Origin: Sinosporangium album
GTDB taxonomy: Bacteria; Actinomycetota; Actinomycetes; Streptosporangiales; Streptosporangiaceae
Reading direction: 5' to 3'
DNA length: 64,000 nt
NCBI RefSeq assembly: GCF_900100605.1
Contig: NZ_FNCN01000004.1
Span: 124,001-188,000 of the forward strand
The notes under the pieces were generated by a model. That model did not search any database and was not told the origin of the DNA. It saw only the letters and a program-made list of their open reading frames with translations. Each line of letters begins with the position of its first letter. Position 1 is the stretch's first letter. Positions 54,037-64,000 of this stretch are shown piece after piece. The position numbers were made by a program, and so were the translations under genes.

Positions 54037-55329
54037 GTGACCGACCCAGCTTCCCCACCAGCTTCCGCGCAGCGGAGACCCGCCGAGGCGGACGCCGACG
54101 TCATCGTCGTCGGCGCCGGGCCCGCCGGTTCCGCCACCGCTTACCATCTCGCCCAGGCGGGGCTCGACGTCCTGCTGCTGGAGAAGACTGTCTTCCCCCG
54201 TGAGAAGGTCTGCGGCGACGGACTGACCCCGCGTGCGGTCAAGCAGCTCATCGACATGGGCATCGACATCGACGCTCCCGGATGGGTGCGCAACAAGGGA
54301 TTGCGGGTCGTCGGAGCAGGCCGGCGCTTCGAGCTGGACTGGCCGCTCCTCGCGAGCTACCCCGACTTCGGGCTGGTGCGCACCCGCAAGGACTTCGACG
54401 AGATCCTGGCCGGCAACGCGGCCAGGGTCGGCGCGCGCGTGGAGCAGGGCGTCAACGTCACCGGGCCGATCCTCGACGACCGCAGCAGACACATCGTCGG
54501 GGTGACCGCGAAGAAGGACGGCGAGGAGGTGGCCTACCGCTCACGCGTGGTGGTGGCCGCCGACGGCAACTCCACGCGGCTGTCGCTCGCGATGGGGCTG
54601 CACAAGCGCGACGATCGCCCGGTGGCGGTCGCCGTACGCACCTATTTCACCAGCCCCCGCCACGACGACGACTACCTCGAACTCTGGCTTGAGCTGTGGG
54701 ACGAGGACCGTCTGCTGCCCGGCTACGGCTGGATCTTCCCGGTGGGCGACGGCACCAGCAACGTGGGGCTCGGCCTGCTCAACACCAATGCCGCGTTCGA
54801 CAAGGTCGACTATCGTGACCTGCTCCGGCGGTGGATCAAGAACATGCCCTCAGAATGGGGGTTCGCCGACGAGAACATGACGGCCCCCATCAGGGGCGCG
54901 GCCCTGCCGATGGCGTTCAACCGCCAACCGCACTACACACGCGGGCTCGTGCTGGTGGGCGACTCCGGCGGCATGATCAACCCCTTCAACGGCGAGGGCA
55001 TCGCCTACGCCATGGAAACCGGCAGAGTAGCGGCCGAAACCGTGGCGAAGGCTCTGTCTCTTGGCACACCCGCGAGACGGGAGCGTGCCCTGAGGGCTTA
55101 TCCTCAGGTGCTCAAGGATGCTTACGGTGGCTACTTCACCCTCGGAAGGCTGTTCGTCGAAGCGATCGGCAGGCCGGGTGTGATGAACTTCGCCACGCGT
55201 CATGCCCTGCCGCACCCCCGGCTGATGAGATTCGCCATGAAGCTTCTCGCCAATCTCACCGATCCGAGGGACGGCGACGCCTCAGACCGCATCATCAACA
55301 CGCTGTCGAAGGTCGCACCACCGGCATGA
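54037..55329 (+). CDS. Geranylgeranyl reductase family flavoprotein (MenJ-like)
   Basis: A 430-residue FAD enzyme of the geranylgeranyl reductase family. The FAD site is ADVIVVGAGPAGSATAYHLAQAGLDVLLLEK. FPREKVCGDGLTPRAV contains the family Cys (KVCGDGL), and VLVGDSGGMINPFNGEGIAYAMETG is the second FAD motif. In mycobacteria the related MenJ saturates one isoprene unit of menaquinone, and the position between menG and nuoA supports the same role here. The GTG start lies 57 bases after a near-perfect Rex operator. The gap to nuoA is 121 bases and contains a second promoter candidate, so nuo can be transcribed both with and without it. Confidence 0.93.
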   Translation: MTDPASPPASAQRRPAEADADVIVVGAGPAGSATAYHLAQAGLDVLLLEKTVFPREKVCGDGLTPRAVKQLIDMGIDIDAPGWVRNKGLRVVGAGRRFELDWPLLASYPDFGLVRTRKDFDEILAGNAARVGARVEQGVNVTGPILDDRSRHIVGVTAKKDGEEVAYRSRVVVAADGNSTRLSLAMGLHKRDDRPVAVAVRTYFTSPRHDDDYLELWLELWDEDRLLPGYGWIFPVGDGTSNVGLGLLNTNAAFDKVDYRDLLRRWIKNMPSEWGFADENMTAPIRGAALPMAFNRQPHYTRGLVLVGDSGGMINPFNGEGIAYAMETGRVAAETVAKALSLGTPARRERALRAYPQVLKDAYGGYFTLGRLFVEAIGRPGVMNFATRHALPHPRLMRFAMKLLANLTDPRDGDASDRIINTLSKVAPPA

Positions 55330-55378
55330 CCTCCGTGAACACCCCTCAAGACGGACTGGGGCGCACCGCGGCCCTGCC

Positions 55379-55384
55379 TAGACT
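55379..55384 (+). promoter_or_regulatory. Possible -10 box of the nuo operon
   Basis: TAGACT 66 bases before the nuoA ATG. I see no Rex-type dyad around it, so direct Rex control of nuo would have to come from read-through of the upstream promoter. Confidence 0.4.
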
Positions 55385-55450
55385 TGCACATCACATCAAC
55401 GTTCTGAACTGCGCGCCGGCGCGCGTGGAGATGGGAGAGGACGCGTAGCG

Positions 55451-55810
55451 ATGGAGCTGTATGTGCCCATCCTGGTGCTCGCCGTTCTCGCGGCTGGGTT
55501 TGCGATCTTCTCGGTGTCGATCGCACCTTTCACCGGTCCCAAGCGCTGGAACCGCGCGAAGCTCGACGCCTATGAGTGCGGGATCGATCCCACGCCGCAG
55601 CCCGTCGGCGGCGGCAGGTTCCCCCTGAAGTACATGATCACCGCGATGCTCTTCATCGTGTTCGACATCGAGATCATCTTCCTGTACCCGTGGGCCGTGG
55701 CGTTCGACAAGCTCGGGCTCTTCGGGCTGGTCGAAATGGTGCTGTTCATCGTCACCGTCCTGGTCGCCTACGCCTACGTGTGGCGGCGCAAGGGCCTGGA
55801 CTGGGACTGA
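55451..55810 (+). CDS. nuoA: NADH-quinone oxidoreductase subunit A
   Basis: A 119-residue complex I membrane subunit with three helices. Typical motifs are [26 protein letters not shown] (with the conserved YECG) and the helix pair [27 protein letters not shown], whose D-x-E is the conserved quinone-chamber element. The ATG is preceded by GAGAGGACG. First gene of the nuo operon. Confidence 0.97.
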   Translation: MELYVPILVLAVLAAGFAIFSVSIAPFTGPKRWNRAKLDAYECGIDPTPQPVGGGRFPLKYMITAMLFIVFDIEIIFLYPWAVAFDKLGLFGLVEMVLFIVTVLVAYAYVWRRKGLDWD

Positions 55811-55823
55811 GAGGCGAAGAGAG

Positions 55824-56375
55824 ATGGGTCTCGAAGAGAAACTCCCCAGCGGCTTCATCCTCACCACGGTCGAGCAGGTCGCCGGGTGGGCGCGCAAGAG
55901 CTCCGTGTGGCCGGCGACGTTCGGCCTCGCGTGCTGCGCGATTGAGCTCATGGCCACCGGCGGCCCCAAGCACGACCTCGCGCGCTTCGGCATGGAGCGT
56001 GCCTCGGCGTCGCCGCGTCAGGCCGACCTGATGATCGTGGCCGGCCGCGTGTCGCAGAAGATGGCGCCGGTGCTGCGCCAGATCTACGACCAGATGGTCG
56101 AACCCAAGTGGGTCATCGCCATGGGCGTCTGCGCGTCCAGCGGCGGCATGTTCAACAACTACGCCATCGTGCAGGGCGTCGACCACGTCGTGCCGGTCGA
56201 CGTCTACCTGCCCGGCTGCCCGCCGAGGCCGGAGATGCTGATCGACGCGATCGTGAAGCTGCACGACAAGATCCAGAACACCAAGTTCGGCGCGCACCGC
56301 GCCAAGCAGATCGACGAGCTCGAACTGCAGGCCCTGCGGTCGCTGCCGCTGATCGACCAGGGGGCGGCCAAGTGA
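55824..56375 (+). CDS. nuoB: NADH-quinone oxidoreductase subunit B
   Basis: A 183-residue subunit carrying the terminal [4Fe-4S] cluster N2. All four ligands are present: Cys37-Cys38 in [12 protein letters not shown], Cys103 in [13 protein letters not shown] and Cys132 in [11 protein letters not shown]2 passes electrons to menaquinone. The gene starts 13 bases after nuoA, and its stop overlaps the nuoC GTG. Confidence 0.98.
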   Translation: MGLEEKLPSGFILTTVEQVAGWARKSSVWPATFGLACCAIELMATGGPKHDLARFGMERASASPRQADLMIVAGRVSQKMAPVLRQIYDQMVEPKWVIAMGVCASSGGMFNNYAIVQGVDHVVPVDVYLPGCPPRPEMLIDAIVKLHDKIQNTKFGAHRAKQIDELELQALRSLPLIDQGAAK

Positions 56376-57052
56376 CCAGCCAGGACAACCTCCCCGAGGT
56401 GCCGCAGGAGCCGGTCGCCCGCACGGGCATGTTCGGCGCTACGGGCACGGGTGACACCTCCGGCTTCGGCGGACTCGTCGTACGGCGTGCGCCCAAGCTC
56501 TCCACGCCCCGGCCGTACGGCGGCTACTTCGACGACGTCGCCGACGGGCTGGAGGCCGTGCTCGGAGAGGGCTACGCCGAGGCGATCGAGCGGGTCGTCA
56601 TCGTCGGCGACGAGATGACGCTCCACGTCTCCCGCGAGCGCCTTCTGGAGGTCGCGGGGCACCTGCGCGACGACCCGGCGCTCCGCTTCGAGCTGTCCCT
56701 CGGCGTCTCCGGCGTGCACTACCCGGACGACGCCGGCGCGGAGCTGCACTCGGTCATCCACCTGTGCTCGATCACCCACAACCGGCGGGTGCGGGTCGAG
56801 ACGAGCTGCCCGGACTCCGACCGCCACATCCCCTCCACGGTGAGCGTCTACCCGACCCACGACTGGCACGAGCGGGAGACCTACGACTTCTTCGGCATCA
56901 TCTACGACGGCCACCCCGGCCTGACCCGCATCGAGATGCCGGACGACTGGGAGGGCCACCCCCAGCGCAAGGACTACCCCCTCGGCGGCATCCCGGTGGA
57001 ATACCGCGGCGCCGAGATCCCCTCGCCTGACCAGAGGAGGTCGTACGCGTGA
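56372..57052 (+). CDS. nuoC: NADH-quinone oxidoreductase subunit C
   Basis: A 226-residue peripheral-arm subunit (30-kDa type). The family signature is [43 protein letters not shown]. About 80 N-terminal residues, including the low-complexity [16 protein letters not shown], exceed the family minimum, a feature also seen in other actinomycetes. It is separate from nuoD, unlike the E. coli fusion. GTG start overlapping nuoB (GTGA), stop overlapping nuoD (GTGA). Confidence 0.97.
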   Translation: MTSQDNLPEVPQEPVARTGMFGATGTGDTSGFGGLVVRRAPKLSTPRPYGGYFDDVADGLEAVLGEGYAEAIERVVIVGDEMTLHVSRERLLEVAGHLRDDPALRFELSLGVSGVHYPDDAGAELHSVIHLCSITHNRRVRVETSCPDSDRHIPSTVSVYPTHDWHERETYDFFGIIYDGHPGLTRIEMPDDWEGHPQRKDYPLGGIPVEYRGAEIPSPDQRRSYA

Positions 57053-58377
57053 GCGCTACCTACGACGAGACGACCGAGGGCACGGTCTACACCGCCAACG
57101 GCCAAGACTGGAACGAGCTCATCGAGGAGCTCGCCGGAGCCGAGGACGAGCAGCTCGTCATCAACATGGGCCCGCAGCACCCGTCGACGCACGGCGTGCT
57201 CCGCCTCGTGCTGACCCTCGACGGCGAGACCGTGACGGATGCCCGCACGGTCATCGGCTACCTGCACACGGGCATCGAGAAGAACATGGAGTTCCGGACG
57301 TGGACCCAGGGGGTCACGTTCGTCACCCGCATGGACTACCTCGCGCCGATCTTCAACGAGACGGCGTACTGCATGGCCGTGGAGAAGCTGCTCGGCATCA
57401 CCGACGCCATCCCCGAGCGGGCCCAGACCATCCGCGTGCTGATGATGGAGCTCAACCGCATCTCCTCGCATCTGATGGCGATCGGCACCTTCGGCATGGA
57501 GCTCGGCGCGACCACGCCGTTCCTGTTCGGCAACCGCGAGCGCGAGATGATCCTCGACCTGTTCGAGTACATCACCGGCCTGCGGATGAACATGGCCTAC
57601 GTCCGCCCCGGCGGCGTGAGCATCGACCTTCCCGCGGGGGCCGTCGACAAGATCGGCGAGTTCCTCAAGGTCATGCCGGAGCGCATCAAGGACATGCGCA
57701 AGATGCTCGACGCCAACCCGGTCTACCTGGCCCGGACCAAGGACATCGCCTACCTCGACCTCACCGGCTGCATGGCCCTCGGCATCACCGGCCCCATGCT
57801 CCGGGCCGCCGGCCTGCCCTGGGACATGCGCAAGTCGCAGCCCTACTGCGGCTACGAGACCTATGACTTCGAGGTGCCGACGGTGAACACCTGCGACGTC
57901 TACGGGCGCTACCTCGTGCGCGTGGCCGAGATGGAGGAGTCCCTCAAGATCGTGGAGCAGGCTCTCGACCGGCTCGCCGGAGCGGGCCTCAAGGGCAAGC
58001 CCGTCATGATCGAGGACAAGAAGATCGGGTGGCCCGCGCAGCTCGCGCTCGGCTCCGATGGCCTCGGCAACTCGCCCGACCACATCGCGCACATCATGAG
58101 CAGCTCCATGGAAGCCCTCATCCACCACTTCAAGCTGGTGACCGAGGGGTTCCGGGTGCCGGCCGGGCAGGCCTACGCCTCGGTCGAGTCGCCGCGGGGC
58201 GAGCTCGGGGCCCACGTGGTCAGCGACGGTGGCACCCGGCCGTACCGGGTCCACTTCCGCGACCCTTCCTTCACGAACCTGCAGGCCGTGCCGGCGACCT
58301 GCGAAGGCGGCATGGTCGCCGACGTCATCTCGGCCGTCGCCTCGATCGACCCGGTCATGGGAGGTGTGGACAGGTGA
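57049..58377 (+). CDS. nuoD: NADH-quinone oxidoreductase subunit D
   Basis: A 442-residue 49-kDa-type subunit that forms the quinone-binding pocket with NuoB. Visible are the quinone-site His in [44 protein letters not shown], and the C-terminal DPVMGGVDR. The first 30 residues are acidic and variable. GTG start and end overlap the neighbouring genes by four bases, as across the operon. Confidence 0.98.
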   Translation: MSATYDETTEGTVYTANGQDWNELIEELAGAEDEQLVINMGPQHPSTHGVLRLVLTLDGETVTDARTVIGYLHTGIEKNMEFRTWTQGVTFVTRMDYLAPIFNETAYCMAVEKLLGITDAIPERAQTIRVLMMELNRISSHLMAIGTFGMELGATTPFLFGNREREMILDLFEYITGLRMNMAYVRPGGVSIDLPAGAVDKIGEFLKVMPERIKDMRKMLDANPVYLARTKDIAYLDLTGCMALGITGPMLRAAGLPWDMRKSQPYCGYETYDFEVPTVNTCDVYGRYLVRVAEMEESLKIVEQALDRLAGAGLKGKPVMIEDKKIGWPAQLALGSDGLGNSPDHIAHIMSSSMEALIHHFKLVTEGFRVPAGQAYASVESPRGELGAHVVSDGGTRPYRVHFRDPSFTNLQAVPATCEGGMVADVISAVASIDPVMGGVDR

Positions 58378-59087
58378 GCGTCAACCCGAAGGCGCAGGAG
58401 GGCAGCGCGACCGCCGGCACCGGATATCCGCCGGAGGTCCGGGAGCGGCTGGAGCGCGACGCCAAAGAGATCATCGGCCGTTACCCGAAGACGCGGTCGG
58501 CCCTGCTGCCGCTGCTGCACCTGGTGCAGTCGGAAGACGGCTACGTCACCGACGCGGGTCAGGAGTTCTGCGCGGAGATGCTCGGCCTGTCGAAGGCCGA
58601 GGTCGTCGGCGTGGCGACCTTCTACACCATGTACAAGCGCAGGCCGATGGGCGACTACCACGTCGGCGTCTGCATCAACACGCTGTGCGCGGTCATGGGC
58701 GGCGACCAGATCTGGGATGAGCTGTCGGAATACGTCGGCGTCGGCCACGACGAGACCACTCCCGACGGCCGCATCTCGCTGGAGCGCCTGGAGTGCAACG
58801 CGGCCTGCGACTTCGCGCCGGTGATGATGGTCAACTGGGAGTTCTTCGACAACCAGACCCCGGCCTCCGCCAAGCAGCTCGTGGACGACCTGCGTGACGG
58901 CAAGGAGGTGTCGCCCAGCCGCGGGCCGAAGCGGCTGTGCAGCTTCAAGGAGGCATCGCGCGTGCTGTCGGGCCTGCCCGACGGCCTGGCCTCCGACGGC
59001 CCCGCCGCCGCAGGGGCCTCACTTGAGGGGCTGCGCGTCGCCAAGGCCAACGGCTGGACCGCACCCGCGAAGGGGGACGACCAGTGA
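58374..59087 (+). CDS. nuoE: NADH-quinone oxidoreductase subunit E
   Basis: A 237-residue thioredoxin-fold subunit with the [2Fe-2S] cluster N1a. Ligands are Cys100 and Cys105 ([13 protein letters not shown]), Cys141 and Cys145 ([12 protein letters not shown]). The N-terminal helical bundle precedes it. After about residue 185 there is a C-terminal extension ([16 protein letters not shown] onward) longer than in E. coli but common in actinomycetes. GTG start overlaps nuoD; stop overlaps nuoF. Confidence 0.97.
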   Translation: MSVNPKAQEGSATAGTGYPPEVRERLERDAKEIIGRYPKTRSALLPLLHLVQSEDGYVTDAGQEFCAEMLGLSKAEVVGVATFYTMYKRRPMGDYHVGVCINTLCAVMGGDQIWDELSEYVGVGHDETTPDGRISLERLECNAACDFAPVMMVNWEFFDNQTPASAKQLVDDLRDGKEVSPSRGPKRLCSFKEASRVLSGLPDGLASDGPAAAGASLEGLRVAKANGWTAPAKGDDQ

Positions 59088-60370
59088 CCACGCTCACGCC
59101 GGTTCTCACCAAGAACTGGGACCAGCCCGACGCCTTCACCCTTCAGGGCTACGGGGAATACGCGGCGGCCCGCAAGGCCCTCGCGATGGACCCCGACGCC
59201 ATCATCCAGGCGGTCAAGGACTCCGGCCTGCGCGGCCGGGGCGGCGCCGGCTTCCCGACCGGGCTCAAGTGGGGCTTCATCCCGCAGGGCGACGGCAAGC
59301 CGCACTACCTCGTGGTGAACGCCGACGAGTCCGAGCCGGGCACCTGCAAGGACATCCCGCTGATGATGGCCAACCCGCACTCGCTGGTCGAGGGCATCAT
59401 CATCACCTCGTATGCCATCAGGGCCAACCAGGCGTTCATCTACGTGCGCGGCGAGGTGCTGCACGTGATCCGCCGCCTGCACGCCGCCGTGCGCGAGGCA
59501 TACGAGGCCGGCTACCTCGGCACCGACATCCTGGGGTCGGGCTACGACCTTGACCTCGTGGTGCACAGCGGAGCCGGAGCCTACATCTGCGGCGAGGAGA
59601 CGGCTCTGCTCGACTCGCTTGAGGGCTACCGCGGCCAACCTCGCCTCAAGCCCCCCTTCCCAGCCGTGGCAGGGCTTTACGCCTGCCCCACTGTCATCAA
59701 CAACGTCGAGTCCATCGCCAGTGTTCCTTCGATCATCGACAATGGCGCCGGCTGGTTCGCGGGGATGGGCACGGAGAAGTCGAAGGGCTTCGGCATCTTC
59801 TCGCTGTCGGGCCACGTGACGCGGCCTGGGCAGTACGAGGCTCCGCTCGGCATCACGCTGAGCGAGCTGCTCGACATGGCGGGCGGCATCCGCGCGGGGC
59901 ACCGGATCAAGTTCTGGACGCCGGGTGGCTCCTCCACGCCGATCTTCACCGACGAGCACCTGGACGTGCCACTCGACTTCGAGGCGGTGGGCGCGAAGGG
60001 GTCCATGCTCGGCACCCGCGCGCTCCAGATCTTCGACGAGACGACGTGCGTGGTCCGTGCCGTACTCCGGTGGACGGAGTTCTACGCGCACGAGTCCTGC
60101 GGCAAGTGCACGCCCTGCCGTGAGGGCACGTACTGGCTCAAGCAGGTCCTCAAGCGTCTGGAGAAGGGCCAGGGCACCGAAGAGGACTTGACCACGATCA
60201 CCGACATCGCCGACAACATCCTGGGCCGCTCGTTCTGCGCCCTGGGCGACGGCGCGACGAGCCCGATCCACTCGTCGGTGAAGTACTTCCGGGACGAATA
60301 CCTCAAACACTTCGAGATCGGCGGATGCCCGTTCGATCCCGCGGCTTCCACTGTGTGGGGTGACGCATGA
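59084..60370 (+). CDS. nuoF: NADH-quinone oxidoreductase subunit F
   Basis: A 428-residue NADH-oxidising subunit with FMN and cluster N3. The NADH/FMN loops are [33 protein letters not shown] and [19 protein letters not shown]. The [4Fe-4S] ligands are in [12 protein letters not shown] plus the later Cys in [11 protein letters not shown]. Starts at GTG overlapping nuoE and ends overlapping the nuoG ATG. Confidence 0.98.
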   Translation: MTTLTPVLTKNWDQPDAFTLQGYGEYAAARKALAMDPDAIIQAVKDSGLRGRGGAGFPTGLKWGFIPQGDGKPHYLVVNADESEPGTCKDIPLMMANPHSLVEGIIITSYAIRANQAFIYVRGEVLHVIRRLHAAVREAYEAGYLGTDILGSGYDLDLVVHSGAGAYICGEETALLDSLEGYRGQPRLKPPFPAVAGLYACPTVINNVESIASVPSIIDNGAGWFAGMGTEKSKGFGIFSLSGHVTRPGQYEAPLGITLSELLDMAGGIRAGHRIKFWTPGGSSTPIFTDEHLDVPLDFEAVGAKGSMLGTRALQIFDETTCVVRAVLRWTEFYAHESCGKCTPCREGTYWLKQVLKRLEKGQGTEEDLTTITDIADNILGRSFCALGDGATSPIHSSVKYFRDEYLKHFEIGGCPFDPAASTVWGDA

Positions 60371-62814
60371 CCGTACAGACGACCTCGGCGGGTCCGGTCG
60401 AGCAGCCCGTCGACCTGGTGACCGTCACCATCGACGGCTTCCAGGTGTCGGTGCCGAAGGGCACGCTGCTCATCAGGGCCGCCGAGCTGCTGGGCATCCA
60501 GATCCCGCGCTTCTGCGACCACCCCCTGCTCGACCCGGTCGGCGCGTGCCGCCAGTGCCTGGTCACGATCGAGGGCATGCCCAAGCCCGCCGCCTCCTGC
60601 ACCATCGTGTGCACGGAGGGCATGGTCGTGCAGACCCAGCTCACCTCCCCCGTCGCAGAGAAGGCGCAGCGCGGTGTCATGGAGCTCCTGCTCATGAACC
60701 ACCCGCTGGACTGCCCGGTCTGCGACAAGGGCGGCGAATGCCCCCTGCAGAACCAGGCCATGTCCAACGGCCAGGGCGAAAGCCGGTTCGAGGAGAGCAA
60801 GCGCACGTTCGAGAAGCCGATCGCGCTCTCCAGCCAGGTGCTGCTCGACCGCGAACGCTGCATCCAGTGCGCCCGCTGCATCCGCTTCTCCGACCAGATC
60901 GCCGGCGACCCGCTCATCGAGTTCTTCGAGCGCGGCGCCAAGGAGCAGGTCGGTGCGGCGCAGGGCGAGCCGTTCGAGTCCTACTTCTCGGGCAACACCA
61001 TCCAGATCTGCCCCGTGGGCGCCCTGACCGGAGCGTCCTACCGCTTCCGGGCCAGGCCGTTCGACCTGATCTCCACCCCGAGCGCCTGTGAGCACTGCGC
61101 GGGCGGCTGCGCTCTGCGCACCGACCACCGGCGCGGCAAGGTCACCCGGCGGCTCGCCGGCGACGACCCGCAGGTGAACGAGGAGTGGAACTGCGACAAG
61201 GGGCGCTGGGCCTTCACCTACGCCACCCAGCCCGACCGCCTCAAGAGCCCGCTGGTGCGCGACGAGGACGGCATGCTGGTCCCCGCCTCCTGGCCCGAGG
61301 CCCTGGCCGTCGCGGCGGCCGGGCTCGCCAAGGCGCGCGGACGGGCCGGGGTGCTGGTCGGAGGCCGGGTGACCGTCGAGGAGGCCTACGCCTACTCCAA
61401 GTTCGCCCGCCTGGCCCTCGCGACCAACGACATCGACTTCCGGGCCCGGCCCCACTCGGCCGAGGAGACCCGGTTCCTCGCCCACGCGGTCGCCGGCAAG
61501 GGCATCGAGGTCTCCTACGCCACCCTTGAGAAGGCGCCCGCGGTCCTCCTGGTCGGCCTGGAGGCCGAAGAGGAGTCCGCGGCCATCTTCCTGCGCCTGC
61601 GCAAGGCGTGGATGAAGCACGGGCTGAAGGTCTTCTCGGTCGCGCCGTTCGCGACCAAGGGCCTGCGCAAGATGGGCGGCACGCTGCTGCGCGCCCGGCC
61701 CGGCGCCGAGGCCGAGGCGATCGGCGAGCTGATCTCCGGCTCCGGTGAGGCCGCCGAGGCGATCAGGCGCGAAGGCGCGGTCATCCTCGCCGGCGAGCGC
61801 CTCGCGGCGGTTCCCGGCGCGCTGTCGGCCGTCCTGCGGCTCGCCGCCTCCAGCGGCGCCACAGTCGCCTGGGTGCCCCGCAGGGCCGGCGAGCGCGGCG
61901 CGCTGGAGGCCGGTGCGATGCCGAACCTGCTGCCGATCGGGCGTCCGGTCGACGACGCCGACGCCAGGGCCGAGGTCGCCAAGGCGTGGAACGTCGCCTC
62001 GCTGCCGGCCACGCCGGGCCGCGACACGGCGGGCATTCTCGCCGCCGCGCTCCACGAGGAGCTCGACGCGCTCCTCGTCGCGGGCGTCGACCCCGCCGAC
62101 CTCGCCGACCCGGAGGCCGCGCTGGCGGCCCTGGAGAACACCCCGTTCGTGGTGAGCCTCGAACAGCGCGCGAGCGCGGTCACCGACCGCGCCGACGTGG
62201 TGCTGCCGGTGGCCGTGGTCGCCGAGAAGGCGGGCACGTTCGTCAACTGGGAGGGCCGCGGACGCACCTTCGAGGTGGCCCTCGACGTGCCCGGCGTGAT
62301 GAGCGACCTTCGCGTGATCGCCGCCATCGCCGACCACATGGACATCCACCTCGGACTCCCCGACGCCGTCACCGCCCGCCGCGAGCTGGCCTCGCTCGGC
62401 GTGTGGCGGGGGGCGCGGCCCGCCGCGCCGTCGGTGACCGGCGGCTCCGCCGTACCGCCCGCCGCGGGCCAGGCGACGCTCGCGTCCTGGCACCTGCTGC
62501 TCGACGACGGCACTCTCCAGGACGGCGAGCCGTACCTCGCGGGCACCCGGCACCCGGCGGAGGCCCTGCTGTCGGAGGCGACCGCCGCCGAGGTGGGCGT
62601 GGCCGACGGCGACACGCTGGAAGTGTCCACGGCCGCGGGGTCGATCAGCCTGCCGGTGCGGGTGGCCGACCTGCCCGACCGCGTGGTGTGGATCCCGTCG
62701 AACTCCGCGGGCCGCTCGATCACCCGCGACCTGTGCGCGGTGGCCGGCGACGTCGTCACGATCGCTTCCGGGGCCGTTCCGGCGCCCGCGGGCCACGAGA
62801 ACGAGGAGCGGTGA
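60367..62814 (+). CDS. nuoG: NADH-quinone oxidoreductase subunit G
   Basis: An 815-residue subunit with an N-terminal ferredoxin domain and a molybdopterin-oxidoreductase-like body. Cluster ligands visible are [20 protein letters not shown] (N1b), then the His-Cys set and [17 protein letters not shown] (N5), [11 protein letters not shown] with ICPVGAL (N4), and [10 protein letters not shown] with the later NCDKGRW Cys, the pattern for the extra cluster N7. The C-terminal half (from about residue 260) resembles formate dehydrogenase but lacks a catalytic site. ATG start overlaps nuoF; stop 5 bases before nuoH. Confidence 0.97.
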   Translation: MTVQTTSAGPVEQPVDLVTVTIDGFQVSVPKGTLLIRAAELLGIQIPRFCDHPLLDPVGACRQCLVTIEGMPKPAASCTIVCTEGMVVQTQLTSPVAEKAQRGVMELLLMNHPLDCPVCDKGGECPLQNQAMSNGQGESRFEESKRTFEKPIALSSQVLLDRERCIQCARCIRFSDQIAGDPLIEFFERGAKEQVGAAQGEPFESYFSGNTIQICPVGALTGASYRFRARPFDLISTPSACEHCAGGCALRTDHRRGKVTRRLAGDDPQVNEEWNCDKGRWAFTYATQPDRLKSPLVRDEDGMLVPASWPEALAVAAAGLAKARGRAGVLVGGRVTVEEAYAYSKFARLALATNDIDFRARPHSAEETRFLAHAVAGKGIEVSYATLEKAPAVLLVGLEAEEESAAIFLRLRKAWMKHGLKVFSVAPFATKGLRKMGGTLLRARPGAEAEAIGELISGSGEAAEAIRREGAVILAGERLAAVPGALSAVLRLAASSGATVAWVPRRAGERGALEAGAMPNLLPIGRPVDDADARAEVAKAWNVASLPATPGRDTAGILAAALHEELDALLVAGVDPADLADPEAALAALENTPFVVSLEQRASAVTDRADVVLPVAVVAEKAGTFVNWEGRGRTFEVALDVPGVMSDLRVIAAIADHMDIHLGLPDAVTARRELASLGVWRGARPAAPSVTGGSAVPPAAGQATLASWHLLLDDGTLQDGEPYLAGTRHPAEALLSEATAAEVGVADGDTLEVSTAAGSISLPVRVADLPDRVVWIPSNSAGRSITRDLCAVAGDVVTIASGAVPAPAGHENEER

Positions 62815-62819
62815 GCCCA

Positions 62820-64000
62820 ATGCGGACATTCATAGCGCTCGCCGCGAATCCGGATTACCCCACGCTGGAGGACTTCGGCAAGGACCCGATCTGGATCTCG
62901 ATCATCAAGGCGGTCGGGATCTTCGTCCTGCTGATGCTCGGCGTGCTGTTCGGCGTGTGGTTCGAGCGCAAGCTGATCTCGCGCATGCAGCACCGCTACG
63001 GTCCGAACCGCGCGGGTAAGTTCGGCCTGCTCCAGTCGGTGGCGGACGGCCTGAAGATGGCCCTGAAGGAAGACATCTTCCCCAGGACCGTCGACAAGGT
63101 GCTCTACTTCCTGTCCCCGGTCATCATCGCGGTCCCCGCCTTCCTGGCCTTCTCGATCGTGCCGTTCGGCCCGATGGTCACGATGTTCGGGGAGAGGACG
63201 CCGCTCCAGCTCACCGACCTGCCGGTCGCCGTGCTGCTGGTGCTCGCGCTCGCCTCGATCGGCGTCTACGGCATCGTGCTGGCCGGCTGGGCCTCGCGCT
63301 CGCCGTACGCGGTGCTCGGCGGACTGCGGTCGGCGGCGCAGGTGGTCTCCTACGAGATCGCGATGGCGCTCTCGTTCGTCGCGGTCTTCCTGGTGGCCGG
63401 CACCCTCTCGACCTCCGAGATCGTGAGGGCCCAGTCGGTCGGCGGCACGGTCTCGCTCTTCGGGATGGAGTTCTCGACCCCCTCGTGGTTCGTGATCCAG
63501 CTCATCCCGTCCTTCCTGATCTACGTGATCTGCATGCTGGGCGAGACGAACCGCGTGCCGTTCGACCTTCCCGAAGGTGAGGGCGAGCTGGTCGGTGGAT
63601 TCCACACCGAGTACTCCTCCTCGCTGAAGTTCGCCATGTTCATGCTGGCCGAGTATGTGAACATCTTCACGGTGTCCGCGCTGGCCATCACACTGTTCTT
63701 CGGCGGATGGCAGGCTCCGTGGCCGATCTCCCTGTGGGACGGCGCCAACACCGGCTACTGGCCGTTCCTGTGGTTCCTGCTGAAGATGGTGATCGTCTTC
63801 TCGTTCTTCGTCTGGGTCCGTGCCTCGCTGCCGCGTATTCGGTACGACCAGCTCATGGCCTTCGGGTGGAAGGTGCTGATCCCCCTGAACCTCGGGTGGA
63901 TCCTGCTCTTCGCCACCTTCCGCGCCCTGCGCATCGACGAGGGCAACCGAACCCTGATCATGACGATGCTGGCGTTCGTGGTGCTGGCCTGCTTCCTGAT
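62820..64000 (+). CDS. nuoH: NADH-quinone oxidoreductase subunit H (3' end outside window)
   Basis: A membrane subunit at the junction of the peripheral and proton-pumping arms. The visible 393 codons begin [12 protein letters not shown] and show hydrophobic helices plus the family signatures [60 protein letters not shown] and the later [15 protein letters not shown]. The ATG at 62820 lies 5 bases after the nuoG stop. The gene runs past the end of the window, and nuoI onward are expected beyond it. Confidence 0.95.
   Translation, partial: MRTFIALAANPDYPTLEDFGKDPIWISIIKAVGIFVLLMLGVLFGVWFERKLISRMQHRYGPNRAGKFGLLQSVADGLKMALKEDIFPRTVDKVLYFLSPVIIAVPAFLAFSIVPFGPMVTMFGERTPLQLTDLPVAVLLVLALASIGVYGIVLAGWASRSPYAVLGGLRSAAQVVSYEIAMALSFVAVFLVAGTLSTSEIVRAQSVGGTVSLFGMEFSTPSWFVIQLIPSFLIYVICMLGETNRVPFDLPEGEGELVGGFHTEYSSSLKFAMFMLAEYVNIFTVSALAITLFFGGWQAPWPISLWDGANTGYWPFLWFLLKMVIVFSFFVWVRASLPRIRYDQLMAFGWKVLIPLNLGWILLFATFRALRIDEGNRTLIMTMLAFVVLACFL

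Noticed and set aside
60082-62829. 915-codon minus-strand frame opposite nuoF and nuoG
   Set aside because: Low-complexity antisense reading without motifs, while the plus strand encodes clear complex I subunits.

Overview
The window is 64 kb of very GC-rich actinobacterial chromosome. Gene content points to a mycelial actinomycete, probably of the order Streptosporangiales: a BldN-type sigma factor with its anti-sigma neighbour, a BldC-type regulator, HspR with HAIR operators, Rex with its operators, an F420-type oxidoreductase, 30S protein bS22, and GTG/TTG starts throughout. The genus is inference. Nearly all of the window is conserved core chromosome. I saw no rRNA or tRNA gene, insertion sequence, prophage or CRISPR array.

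Layout: 1-9.5 kb holds a WD40 protein cut by the window edge, an ABC ATPase, a TSUP exporter, a DUF2231-Rieske membrane protein, an HD hydrolase, a CapA-type lipoprotein, a TetR regulator and small secreted or membrane proteins. 9.9-16.9 kb is the heat-shock cluster dnaK-grpE-dnaJ-hspR-clpB on the minus strand, with a readable promoter bracketed by two HAIR operators. 17-24.8 kb holds a hemerythrin-MarR-LLM oxidoreductase operon, an FAD/NADH oxidoreductase, proC, an MFS exporter and an orphan histidine kinase beside a permease remnant. 24.9-32.4 kb holds an AcuC-type deacetylase, a small HTH protein, bS22, an SDR, a PlsC-type acyltransferase, an HAD phosphatase and the rsbN-bldN pair. 32.6-35.1 kb holds a large membrane protein with a glycine/proline-rich linker and a glutaredoxin. 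35.3-43.4 kb is rex-hemA-hemC-hemD-hemB, a primase-like protein and hemL. 43.6-49.4 kb holds a LysR regulator and a phosphoglycerate-mutase-like gene followed by the cytochrome c maturation operon resA-ccdA-resB-ccsB. 49.4-53.1 kb is more variable: a PLDc_N membrane protein, a HExxH metalloprotease with a small acidic partner, bldC, a DUF4229 protein and a secreted beta-propeller. 53.2-64 kb is respiratory: menG, geranylgeranyl reductase and nuoA to nuoH, the last cut by the window end.

The strongest connecting theme is redox control. Two good Rex operators lie in front of rex-hem and in front of the geranylgeranyl reductase that precedes nuo. Heme synthesis, cytochrome c assembly, menaquinone finishing and complex I sit within 30 kb, so much of an electron-transport chain could respond to NADH/NAD+. 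A second theme is promoter form: at least eight genes have a TAGGCT-like -10 box only 6-9 bases before the start codon, the arrangement of leaderless mRNAs. A third is a scatter of short intergenic tandem repeats (11-16 bp units).

I did not find a convincing wholly new system. The best candidates for new biology are the HExxH protease with its acidic partner, the channel-like membrane protein with a C-terminal monooxygenase-like domain beside bldN, a short coupled reading frame ahead of resA, and a signal-peptide gene cut short by an 11-bp repeat.
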